64,000 nt of DNA, from NCBI GenBank assembly GCA_963854835.1, contig OY978527.1:22811557-22875556 (forward strand), written 5' to 3'. Positions 50,746-60,473 of the stretch are shown piece by piece; position 1 is the first letter of the stretch, and each line of letters begins with the position of its first letter. A program made the position numbers and the translations under genes. The notes below the pieces were generated by a model. The model was not told where the DNA came from. It did not search any database and saw nothing but the letters and a program-made list of their open reading frames with translations. Source of the stretch: Megamerina dolium (taxonomy: Eukaryota > Arthropoda > Insecta > Diptera > Megamerinidae).

Positions 50746-50896
50746 AATTGCTACATCTCGCGACTCACCAAATTGTGATGGAACGTAGGGGATATCACAT
50801 AGTTTTATTTAGTTTGTAAGATTTGAATACTTATTGTTAGTTTCTTGTATTTAAGAAAGATTCAATAAAAAAAAAATAAGCTAAAAAAAAAAAAAA

Positions 50897-51927
50897 ATGA
50901 CTAGGGCACGCTTTGTCTCTCCATCACGTATGCCATCTATGAATGCCTCTATTTTGATTTTTTCGACGAACTCTTCCGAATTACCGGAGAACGCTAGATG
51001 ACATAAGCGCTCAATATCGGAAGCGAATTCCTGAAGGCTCTCATTACTCCGTTGCACTCGCGATCTCAATTCCACTCGATGTAATTGACTCTTGTATTCA
51101 TTTCCATATTTTCGCTGGAGTGTGTCCATCAGTGACTGATAGCTACCACGATCTTTCTCTGGAATCATCTGTAACACCTCGGAAGCATTACCTTTTAATG
51201 CGACTATTAAAGCAGCAGTCTTGTCGCTATCATCCCATTGATTCTTCGAAGCTGTTGTCTCGAATTGAAGCTTGAAGATATTGAATGGCGTGCTTCCGTC
51301 AAATGTTGGTGGCTTTAGTTTGATTGTGCTTGAATCTCGAATCAATGATGTGGTTGGTCCATTTATTTTTAGTTGGTTGAGATCGTGCTGTAATTTCTCG
51401 AACTTGTCTTCCAAATCATCTACATGTTCCTTCAGATCTGTAACCTTTTCATTAACGGCTCCGGAAATTTCATCTACATGTTCTTTTAGTTCTGCAACTT
51501 TCTCATTAATAGTCCCAGATATTTCTTGAAGTTTGTAGTTAATTGTCTTCTGGAACTCTCCCATAACGCTTTCTTGGCGAGACGAACCTTCTTGAATTTT
51601 CATACGCAATTCAGCCGAATGTTCTTGAAACTTGGAGTCAATGCGAGACGCATTTTCTTGTAGCTGTTGCTGCTGCTGTTGCATCATGGTTTTCATGAAT
51701 TCTATGAGTTGACCACTCGAATCTATTTTGCTCTCTTCCTCAGCGTGCACAACTGCTTGTATATCGGCTTCCTCGAAGAACTCACGTTCTTCTACATTAA
51801 TTCCCTTAGCCTCCATAGCTTGCCTCAGCCTCACCAGCAGTTCTGCCTTTGCACCTGATGACGATAGATTCATCTCTACCAACAGCTTTTTAAGCTGATC
51901 CACTTTTAGTTGGTCAATTTTCACCAT
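50897..51927 (-). pseudogene. Gypsy-A copy 5 gag N-terminal part
   Basis: Open from ATG 51927. SAP-like motif at about residues 5-38: VDQLKKLLVEMNLSSSGAKA followed by ELLVRLRQAM. Then an acidic segment (FFEEADIQAVVHAEEE), a Gln run (MMQQQQQQLQE), heptad repeats with KEHVDEISGAVNEKV duplicated in KEHVDDLEDKFEKL (long coiled coil, about 95-175), and the capsid-like region IKLKPPTFDGSTPFNIF to ETKRALV, where the LINE cuts it. No internal stop, so this is the best Gag N-terminus in the window. Confidence 0.9.
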
Positions 51928-51934
51928 CTTTACA

Positions 51935-51954
51935 GAATCCCACTTCTGACACCA
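51935..51954 (-). other. tRNA-Leu primer binding site (copy 5)
   Basis: GAATCCCACTTCTGACACCA on the plus strand; two bases from the LTR. The gag ATG (51927) begins after only 7 further nt (51934-51928). Confidence 0.87.
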
Positions 51955-51956
51955 AT

Positions 51957-52394
51957 TGTTACGTTTTTATTCTGTGAACGTTTAATTCTATTTGAATTAC
52001 CTTGTTCGATCACTGGATTCTGTTAATAATCACTGCAACACTTATTTTATACAACTATATTCAGCAACAATTTATTTAATAAACTCTATTTACAATCAAC
52101 TCTGTTTATAATCAACTATTTACAATAACACTTCCATGTTCTAGCAACTTTTGCCTCTGTATAGATGTTTGCGCAGTCACGATCGGAATTCGATTGATTC
52201 TCACTTCTCAACACTGGCTCTATTTATACTCTGTTGGTAACACCCCAGAATCTTCCTTTATCGAGATTCTTCTCTTCCTTTCTCGTTGGCTTGTTCTGGT
52301 TATCGCTTATTTCTTTTTGTTGACATTCATGTCGATGCTGCCAATAGTGTCAGTCACAATAGTGATGAGTAACCAACTATCGATACTCGTTACA
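51957..52394 (-). repeat. Gypsy-A 5' LTR (copy 5) with TATA box
   Basis: 438 bp. TATAAATA box (plus strand TATTTATA at 52221-52228) and AATAAA-type signals (plus TTTATT near 52075). Outer edge CGTTACA followed by ATAT. Confidence 0.92.
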
Positions 52395-52398
52395 ATAT

Positions 52399-52506
52399 TA
52401 TTGTATGTTATATGGTGGTATGTGGGTAGATTGATATGTGGCTAATATTAGAAAAATGGTATATAAGCTGCCAGCTTACTGAAGGCAGTCGCTTTTTCAG
52501 TCAACA
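52399..52506 (+). repeat. Gypsy-B 5' LTR, second part (copy 2)
   Basis: TATTGTATGTTATATGGTGG to CAGTCAACA. Contains GGTATATAAGCTGCCAGC, a TATA-type promoter. Compared with copy 1 the R/U5 part between GGCAGT and TTTCAGTCAAC is much shorter. Confidence 0.8.
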
Positions 52507-52509
52507 TAT

Positions 52510-52527
52510 TGGCGCAGCCGGTAGGAT
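52510..52527 (+). other. tRNA-Ser-type primer binding site (gypsy-B copy 2)
   Basis: TGGCGCAGCCGGTAGGAT, one base different from the TGGCGCAGTCGGTAGGAT site known from the Drosophila 17.6/297 group, which uses tRNA-Ser. Three bases after the LTR end. Confidence 0.8.
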
Positions 52528-52621
52528 ACTGAGAAAAATTTTGTATATACAAGGTGTTTTACGTTAAATGTTAAACGCAGTATAGGACCTAATTATAGTA
52601 TTGGTTTGACCCAAAAGCCAA

Positions 52622-53820
52622 ATGGACGCTGAAACCTATGAAGCAATACCAAGAAAACTAGACGTTGCAATAACCGAGTCAATCGACTTCGTGTGGAGCT
52701 TGATTAAGCAACACAGCACATACGAGCAATTCCAGCCCACTACATCAAAGGTACTAAGTCAGGCTGAAGTAGCCTTAAGACAAAAAAACGATTTAGAGGC
52801 CGTCAGTAGACTAGTAACAGTACTCACTGGAGCGTAGTCTAAAGATTTGAGGACCGAAGTACACCAGTTCATTTCTGGGTGCGAATTAGCACGAAAAGCC
52901 ATAAAACCCGACAAGTTGGAAGATTTTGTAGCTTGTATAAAAGGGCGACTATATGGTGATGCTTAAAATTTGGTGCTTGAATCGTATACACTTCTGCGAA
53001 ACACATATTTGAAGACCGTTCGCCTGGAACCGCTCACGCATCAAATACAAGTCGCACGCCAACTACCTCAGGAAGATACACGTGTTTTTGCAAGGAGATT
53101 AGGGGATTTAAAATTCACGCCGATACAGAATATTAAGAATAGATGCGGTGGGATCGGAGACCAAGCCTTGTTAAAAGAACTAGAGGAGTATCTGAGTACA
53201 TCTTTTATATCAGGCCTTCAAGACCCATTGTTAAAAACTCATATGCTAGATAAGACGGACACGTTAGAAGAATTAGCAGAGGAGGCCGTAAACAAGGGTA
53301 TTCAGCAGTATTCAGTATTCAGAAAGAGATTAGCAATTCAATTAGTTTAATATGGGAGCACTATATTCATATATTCCAACGACGTTCACCTGACTGAGGC
53401 CAGTATTACAGTGGGATTTCAGCAAAACAGAAATGACAAGATGCCACTCGGAATGAACAAATATCAAAATAATAACGTAAGTTCCCTAAATAGCCAAAGG
53501 AAAGTTCCTACCTGCTCCTTCTACAACAAAGAGGGGCACACCAGAGACGACTATTTTAAGAAAAAATCATGCCCTATTGCATAAAGTGTAAAAAATACGG
53601 ACATGAGTTCAGTTTGTCATGTACACCTTTTAGCAACAACAGGTTACAAGGAAAATGCAATCAAAAACCTGCTCTAGTAGAGGAGGTCAAGAAGGCAAAG
53701 GCCCTAATCGCGAAAATTCTGAGTCCAAATGTTTTTTCTGTAAGCAGCAGGTACACAGGATCGCCGACTGTTATAAACGCAAAGAATGGGAAAAACCCAG
53801 GGAAACTATGGGGGCCCAGA
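52622..53820 (+). pseudogene. Gypsy-B copy 2 gag
   Basis: 52622-52837 is the N-terminal part (MDAETYEAIPRKLDVAITES...); a TAG stops it after 71 codons. 52970-53350 is the capsid-like part (IQVARQLPQEDTRVFARRLG, STSFISGLQDPLLKTHMLDK). 53569-53832 and 53655-54014 overlap in different frames and carry Cys/His boxes: a damaged first (CSFYNKEGHTRDDY), a second CIKCKKYGHEFSLSC, and a good CCHC-like CFFCKQQVHRIADC. At least four breaks. Confidence 0.78.
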
Positions 53821-56055
53821 TACGGCCAATAAACCGGGAACCCCAAAATTTTTCTAAAAGTAGGCCAGTTGAAATGGAAGGTGTCAGTCATGCGTCCTTA
53901 GAGATTGTTGACACACCCTCCAAGTTAGATAGCAAGATTGCGAAAGTTGGTAGTCAAGCGTCCAGGGGGATTGTTGAACCATATTTCCCAGATACCAGTT
54001 TAATAAAGTCATGAGTAATTAATAAATCTGTCAGCAAGAAGCATTTAAGGAAAAATCTTAGTGGTGCATTCGGAGGATTTGTCACCACATTAGGATCAAT
54101 AGCAGTCGAACACGATAGGACTAAAGATTTGATTTTAGTACTACACTTAATCTCTGAAGAGAGAGGGATACCTGCTGATGCTATCCTAGTTAGAGACAAT
54201 TTATGGAACCGATCGGTTAGCAATACCATGAAAAAGAAGCTGATTTTCTTCGGTGAATGAAAACAGAATTTGATAACTTTACCTCTCAAACCGTTGAACG
54301 AAGGTAATAGAATACTACACCAGTAAGGTTATAGTACCTGGGAGAACTATGAAGGTAGTCCCCATTAAAGTAAATACAAATTTCGAAACAATTATAGTAG
54401 TTATACAGGAAGTATCGCCTGGAATATATTTAGGTGAGACATTGAGCAGTATGCCGGACAACATAGTTTATGTCCCAATTCTCAATACGAATATAGATTC
54501 ATATATTGTAAATAATAAGTTTAAAATTAACATAATTAAATTTAATCATTTAGAACACGAAAAACACGACATAGCTCATAAAATAAATAACATTAAGGAA
54601 ACTGATAACCACAAAAGGGTTATCAAAATATTAGAAAAAATTAAGCTAGACGAAAACTTAAACTTTGAGGAAAAGATATCCATAGATGGAATACTTCAGT
54701 CATTCCACGATTTATTTTTCTTGGAAGGTATAAAACACACAATACCAATAAAAGCAGACCAGGAATTCTCTCAAAATTTTGGTACCAAAGAAAGCGTGAG
54801 AAGATGGTAAAAGGAAATGGAGGTAGTAGGAAATTAAATGAAGCAACTATTAAACAAGTTTTTCCCATTCCCCGCATCTATGAAATATTGGACCAGTTCC
54901 GTCATTGTAGATATTTCACTACACTTGATTTGGCCAGTGGGTATCATCATGTGTTATTGAAAGAATCAGATAGAGAAAAACAGCTTCTAGTACAGGTGTT
55001 GGGCACTATGAATTTAATAGAATGCCTTTCGGCTTAACAGGAGCCCCTGCCACCTTCCAAAGACTAATGAACCATGTACTAACAGGACTTCAAGGTATAG
55101 ATCGATTTGTCTTCTTGGATGACGGAACTTGGCACAACATGAGTCGCGTTTACGAAGAGTATTTGACTTTTACGTAAAATAACGACGTTAAATACAGAAA
55201 AGTGTCAGTTTCTACGAAAAGAGATAATTTACCTAGGAGCGTTACCAGAGCCTGGTAAGGTGGAATGTGTTAAAAATATTCCTGTGCCAAAAAATAAGAA
55301 AGATGTTCAGGCATTTTTAGGTTTAATAAATTATTACCGAAAATTTGTTGAGAATATTTCAGACAGAAAAATGTCAGAAAGCTTCTGAAGATATGAAGCA
55401 AGCAATTTGCTCTCCGCAAATTTAAGCCTACTCAGATTTTTCTTAACCTTTTGTGTTAACAACAGATGCCAGCAACGAGGCTGTAGGTACAATTCCATCG
55501 CAAGGTGAACTTGGAGAAGATAGACCAATAGCCTTTGCGAGCAGTGCGCTCAGTGATACTGAGAAAAGGTATTCCACCATCGAAAAGGAATTTCTGGCCA
55601 TCGTGTGGACTGTGCAGAATTATTGAGCTTATCTACTCGGTAGACCGTTCAAGATCTAAACCGACCACCAGCCACTACGAGGAATTGTAAACCTAAAGGA
55701 TCAGACATCACGTTTAGCACGTTTCAGGCACAAATTATCTGAATTTGATTTTGAAATAATTTATAAACCAGGAAAAAGGAACTTGAACGCTGATGCGCTC
55801 AGCAGAGTTCCACAACCTAATCAGGAGTCAACAATGGTTGTGACTCGTTCTATGGCGAGGAATAAAGTCGACAAAATCGAAGGCCAAGAAGAGCCTGATG
55901 AAAGCTCTGATGACGAGTTGGAACTAGATGAAAATGCAGAAACCTGGAGAACAAGAATGCGGAACTGCGGATTAACCTTTAGGAGGGCATCAGTGTGCTT
56001 TGAAAACTTATTTCAGTATTAGAGGACAGTACAGGTGGAAGGTATGCGAAGCCAG
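53821..56055 (+). pseudogene. Gypsy-B copy 2 pol, decayed
   Basis: Follows copy 1 in order. The protease segment has lost its active-site loop: a deletion of about 80-90 bp joins EPYFP to DTSLIKS. Then an RT linker with an Ile/Asn/Lys-rich 153-codon frame (54349-54810). RT: IKQVFPIPRIYEILDQ, YFTTLDLASGYHHV, and FVFLDDG at about 55105 (YLDD region kept). RNase H pieces include STIEKEFLAIVWTVQN and TDHQP (mutated). The LNADALSRVP block with acidic spacer lies at 55783-56022. It ends in the zinc-binding region at about 56055. Many stops. Confidence 0.8.
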
Positions 56056-56056
56056 A

Positions 56057-56611
56057 TCAGCTAGCCAGGTCAAGGGATAATACAGTAATATTAAGTATTA
56101 TCCCTACTAAGATCACAATTGTTCCATTTACCAGGAAAGTACTCTTCCAAGATGGAAACACGCTACTGTTAGGGGAGACAATAACACCCAGAACTAAGGT
56201 AAAATATCTAGGGATAATTCTAGACAGTAAAGTGACATGGAAATCACATATAATATTAGTTTCGAGAAAAGCCAAGCGTGCTCTAATGACATGCAAAAGA
56301 TTGGCAAGAAAGTCTTGGGGTTGTAGAATCTAAATCTTACATTGGATGTACACGATGATGGTTCGCCGATCATAACTTACGGAACTATAGCTTGGCATAG
56401 CAGAACACAGCTGAGGACAGCGCAACAAGATTTGGAAAAAATCCAGAGACAAGTTGTAGAGGTATAACCGGAGCTATGAGAACTTGTCCAACAGCTGCGC
56501 TACAAGTAATCCTGAATCTAGCTGCGTTACATATGGTTGCATAAGACGTAGCAGCACCAACATTAATAAGAATAGCGAGGGATAAAGCAAGGACAGGGTC
56601 TGTAAGAACAC
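56057..56611 (+). mobile_element. I-like LINE fragment (RT thumb region)
   Basis: Plus strand reads KTTIVPFTRKVLFQDGNTLL, KVKYLGIILDSKVTWKSHI, then ALMTCKRLARKSWGC, and later LEKIQRQV and GAMRTCPTAALQVILNLAAL. This wording is typical of the segment between RT and RNase H in I/R1-group LINEs. Stops at several points. It may belong to the same family as the RNase H fragment at 2991-3923, but they do not overlap, so this cannot be tested here. Confidence 0.7.
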
Positions 56612-56642
56612 GTGGATGAGTTGGATGATAAGCTGAAGGAAC

Positions 56643-57410
56643 ATGTCGATTAGAGAATCAATTACAATTAAACTAAAGCCACCAATATTTGATGGAACCA
56701 CACCATTCAGCATCTTCAAGCTTCAATACGAGAAAACAGCTTCGAAAAATCAATGGGATGATAGTGAGAAAACCGCTGCCTTGATGGCGGCATTAAAAGG
56801 TAATGCGTCAGAAGCCTTGCAGATGGTTATAGAGAATGATCGTGGTAGCTATCAATTACAGATGGACACACTCTAGCAAAAATATGGAAATGAATATAAG
56901 AGTCAATTGCATAGAGTGGAATTAAGATCGAGAGTGCAACGGTGTAATGAGAGCCTTCAGGAATTCGCTTCGCTTATGTCATCTAACGTTCTCTGGTAAT
57001 TCGGAAGAGTTCGTGAAAAAATAAAAGTAGAGGCATTCATAGAGGGTATACGCGACGGAGAGACTAAGCGTGCCCTAGCCATGTCACCAAGGAATACATA
57101 TGCCGAGTTTGATGTGTCGACCAATGCCACGAGTACGCCAACTAGAAACAGAAACATCAGATCTTATTGAAGCAGTGTGTCAAGCATTCAAGTCAGTAGT
57201 GCAACCTAAAGCAAGAACAACAGGTCAACGCGAAAACAAATTTACTGGCAAATGCTTCATTTGCGAAAAACTAGGAAACATGGCGCGTGACTGCCATCTT
57301 CGACGAAAACGATCAAGATCGAATTCTTCAGGAAAACAAAAGAAGGAGAATAAGATGCACAGTGATCGCTCCACTAACACAAATACATCGTTAAATCAAA
57401 TCGAGTCAGT
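56643..57410 (+). pseudogene. Gypsy-A copy 4 gag
   Basis: 56643-56876 carries IKLKPPIFDGTTPFSIFKLQ and the following capsid-like part, ending in a stop where copy 5 reads LQRKYGNEYK. 57100-57465 carries PRVRQLETETSDLIEAVCQA, the knuckle CFICEKLGNMARDC, in which the metal-binding His has become Asn, and the basic tail. The heptamer position reads GTTAAAT (57394-57400). Confidence 0.75.
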
Positions 57411-57419
57411 TCGGCGGGG

Positions 57420-58836
57420 TGGGTCTCTGTTCAGCACCAGTATTAGCGTATCCAGTACCTGGTGAAAAGTTTGTGTTGGACACAGATGTGAGTGGCTATG
57501 GAATAGGTGGTGTGCTCTCGCAGATCATAGATAGGCAAGAATAAGTTAGAGTATACTACAGTAAAAGCCTGTAGAAGCCAGAAAGAAACTACCGTGTCAC
57601 TCAAAGAGAGTTGCTCGCAATACTCGAATGCGTAAGTATTTCCACAAATACTTGTACGGTAAGTCATTTCATCTACAAACTGACCACGCAGCGCTAATGT
57701 AGTTATTACAATTTAAAAATCCGGAAGGCGAGCTGAATTGAACGGCTGGAGAGTTATGACTTTACAATCGAGCACCGTAAAGGAGGATATCATGGTGCCG
57801 CAGATGCTTTATCTCGTCGTCTTTGCAAAGTAGAATGTAGAATGTAACTATTGTTCTTGATTGGAGAGAGAGGAGCACATTGTTGACATACGACTTATGA
57901 ATATCTTGCCAGAGGAGTCATGGACCACCGAACGAGTGCAAGAAAATCAGCTGAACGACCCAGATCTCGCAAAGATGATGAAATACAAGGAGCAGGGCGT
58001 ACGTCCAGAATGGCAAGATATGGCTAATGAGAGTCCAATAACAAAGACATACTGGGCGCAGTGCAATGCCTGCACTTGAGAGATGGAAGATGAAGATGAA
58101 AAAATCACTAATAATCTTCTAGTGTTACCCAAGGCAAGAATAAACGAAGTGAGAGCTAACGACCATGTTGCTGATGCGATTCCGAAGTGTAAGCAATGTG
58201 CAATGGCCAAAAGTCCCAATAAGAAATGTCGAGGTAAGATGCACCAATACTCCTTAGGTGCTCCATTTCAGCGAATTGCTATAGACATAGCTGGACCATT
58301 TCCAATAAGCAACGCAGGAAACAAGTATGTTCTGGTGGTTATAGATTACTTCAGTAAATGGCCTGAAGTATACCCCATTCCAAAACAAGAAGCTAGTACA
58401 ATTGCGGATGTATTCGTCAAGCAATGCATTACTCGTTTTGGTGTACCGATAGAGTTACACTTAGACCAAGGTCGAAATTTCGAATCAGTTGTATCCACAA
58501 TCTGATGGCATGGTAGAACGATTTAACCGTACCGTGGAGGAATATCTGAGGAAAGTCGTAGATAAATATGAAAAATACTGGAATATCCATATACCAATGT
58601 TCCTCATAACATATCGATGCACACAACATGATACGACTTCTACTACACCAGCAATGGCAATTTTTGCAAACGAGTTAAGACTGCCAGTTGATTTAAAAGT
58701 CGGAGTCGTAACACCAACGAGATCAACCGAATGTAACTACACTGACGAAAAGCGGGAACAGTTGGATGAAGTACATCAGTTCATCAGAGAGCGGTCGCAG
58801 ATGATAAGCGATAAGATGAAGGCTAGTATAACTTGA
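57420..58836 (+). pseudogene. Gypsy-A copy 4 RNase H remnants and integrase core
   Basis: 57465-57860 holds RNase H blocks with stops (FVLDTDVSGYGIGGVL; IEHRKGGYHGAADALSRR). 58083-58505 holds the integrase Cys pair KCKQCAMAK, IAIDIAGPFPISNAGNKYVL (first Asp) and TRFGVPIELHLDQGRNFES (second Asp region; the family's usual D-Q-G). A deletion of about 60 bp near 58485 removes part of the spacer before YPQSDGMVERFNRTVEEYLR, which has the Glu. 58489-58836 continues through YRCTQHDTTSTTPAMAIF. No single frame spans the core. Confidence 0.8.
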
Positions 58837-59097
58837 AAACAAATTCCAAAGGGTTCTATGAAGGAGAGCTTGTGATGCTTCTTAATCTATAACGAAAGAA
58901 AGGCCTGTCCCTTAAGCTACAATATCATCGGAAGAACCATATGAGATTATAGAAAAGATAAATGACGTAGTGTATCGTATTCAACGTACCTGGAATAAAA
59001 GAGCAAAGTTCAAACTAATGCACTTGGAGCGAATTGCATCATACCGGGGGGGAGTATAACAACTTGTTCGGGACGAACAAGGTTAAGAGGAGGGCAG

Positions 59098-59435
59098 TGT
59101 AACGAGTATCGATGGTTGGTTACTCATCATTACTATGACTGACACTATTGTGAATGACACGTGTGGAGTGTTGCCACAGAGTATAAATAGGGCCAGTCGT
59201 TGACAAATGGATTCATTTTTTTTTTCGAAAGTGATAGAGGCAGAATAACACAGTGAAGTTATCGAGGCAACATCACACGATAGCAAGTTAAACTAAAGAG
59301 TGATTGCAAATCAATAGAGTTGATTAAATAAATTGTTGCTGGACATAGTTAGTACGAAATAAGTGTTGCAGTTATCATTGACAGAATCCAGATATCGAAC
59401 AAGGTTGATTCGTGTAGAATTACACGTAGAATTAC
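59098..59435 (+). repeat. Gypsy-A 3' LTR (copy 4), altered
   Basis: Starts TGTAACGAGTATCGATGG; lacks about 75 bp of U3 (between AATGACACG and TGTGGAGTGTTGCC) and has a T-run and other changes near 59215. GAGTATAAATAGGG keeps the TATA box. The end (after GAACAAGGTTGATTCGTG) is replaced by three GTAGAATTACAC-like units, so the right limit is approximate. Confidence 0.75.
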
Positions 59436-60473
59436 ACGTGTAGAATATGTACACTTCACAACCTCAAAAGAAATGTGACAAAAATCGTTATCTTCATTAC
59501 ACACACGCAACCAATTTAAAGTTGACAAACCGGTCTATCAACTTTCAATCGGATTACAAACCACGCCACACACATATCAATCTGTTGAAGATCCAACAGT
59601 TTTTTTCGATTTGTTGTTAGTGTGCGCCATGCTTAACCAACCCCTAACCGATGTGACTTGCTTATATTTCTCGATTTTTGACAAGTATCTGTAAATTAAA
59701 CTATATTTTTAATGTATTTTTTTGATATTAGCCACTTTTTTACACCAGCAGATTGTGCGAATAGCGTATATGCTCACACCAATAGCAGATACAACTCCGG
59801 CCTCCGCCCCGGAGCAGACTTCGGACTCTTGGATTACTTCCGAGGTTTGTACCAAGGATTGCAATTTCTAACTAATTTTTGGAAATCACGATTCCAAAAA
59901 AAAGTATTTTACAACAACAACATTCATCCTGGTCGTTACTTCTTAATGCATAGTAGAGATTATGGAAAATACAAAAATAGAAGAATATGTCATATAGGCT
60001 CATTAAGATTTCAATTCGTAGTTCGCATGAACAAATTTGATGGATTCATTTGAGGTTTGTGTAAAATTTCTATTGTAAAATCGAATAAAAAAATAGAAAA
60101 AAGTCAAATACAAAATATCAATAAAGAGGAAACCTTCACACCAGGAAAGTATCGTAATAAAACAAATGCCAAATTTCGTAATGTATCATAAAACTTTATT
60201 TTTACAGACTTCAACAGTGCGATACTATTTGATGGAATAGGTTTGTTTTTGACTAGCTTCTATGATACAATACGATTGGATACTTAAGCCTTATTATAAT
60301 TTACTAATAAATACGACCGACACTAATTCGTTGCTAACAAATGTCATTCAAAAACATCTATTGTGAACGTGTCAGCTGTCAATTTATATTATTTCATTGC
60401 TGACGCTCTAAATTTCTTTAAGCACACAAGAAAAAGTGTAGAAAACACTTAAAAAATATATATATAAATTAAA
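59436..60473. other. Upstream region of the complete zinc-finger gene
   Basis: About 1 kb. 59712-60053 is a 113-codon plus-strand frame (ADFGLLDYFRGLYQGLQFLT...) that I do not recognise and that has neither splice nor promoter support. 60350-60473 just upstream of the gene is AT-rich and should hold its promoter and 5' UTR. No TATA box is clear at a sensible distance apart from TATATATA at 60458, which is too close to the ATG to be a promoter TATA box. Confidence 0.35.

Larger units (their letters stand above)
46727..50896 (+). mobile_element. Jockey-clade LINE inserted in gypsy-A gag
   Basis: 4170 bp, plus strand, flanked by the 5-bp direct repeat ATGAC (46722-46726 and 50897-50901). Two ORFs, short 3' UTR and an A-rich tail (50868-50896). 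It is nearly full length, with about 110 bp of 5' leader (AGTTTCGCGAAAGTCACC...). It carries one ORF1 stop, one ORF2 frameshift and one ORF2 deletion, so it is inactive. Confidence 0.9.
43145..52394 (-). mobile_element. Gypsy-A copy 5, both LTRs, with Jockey LINE in gag
   Basis: Complete element outline on the minus strand: 5' LTR 52394-51957, primer site 51954-51935, gag from ATG 51927, Jockey LINE insertion (46727-50896), gag end, frameshift signal 46382-46340, pol 46334 to 43621, palindrome and polypurine tract 43617-43583, 3' LTR 43582-43145. ATAT target duplication on both sides. Net length without the LINE is about 5.1 kb. Integrase core deleted. By my count the LTRs differ at about 11 of 438 positions. 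Confidence 0.9.
42768..56055 (+). mobile_element. Gypsy-B copy 2, LTR split by gypsy-A copy 5
   Basis: Plus-strand element. The 5' LTR is 42768-43144 plus 52399-52506, interrupted by 9.25 kb of gypsy-A. Primer site at 52510-52527, gag from ATG 52622, pol to about 56055, where it breaks off in the integrase zinc-binding part against an I-like LINE fragment; no 3' LTR. Rejoining the LTR halves across the ATAT duplication gives the continuous order seen in the copy 1 LTR (GTGAATATATTGTGGTATG). Confidence 0.85.
56612..59435 (+). mobile_element. Gypsy-A copy 4, plus strand, 3' part
   Basis: Begins inside gag (HVDELDDKLKEHVD) after the I-like fragment. Gag to about 57410, then a deletion that joins the gag end to RNase H (57420), removing protease and RT and the pol side of the frameshift site. 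Then RNase H remnants, the integrase core (the only copy that keeps it), the C-terminal tail, the polypurine tract (59085-59097) and a 3' LTR from 59098. It is older-looking than copies 2 and 5: many stops and indels. Confidence 0.85.

Noticed and set aside
59712..60053. 113-codon ORF upstream of the complete zinc-finger gene as a host gene
   Set aside because: No recognised motif, no promoter, splice or poly(A) context. Kept only as a remark in the flank description.
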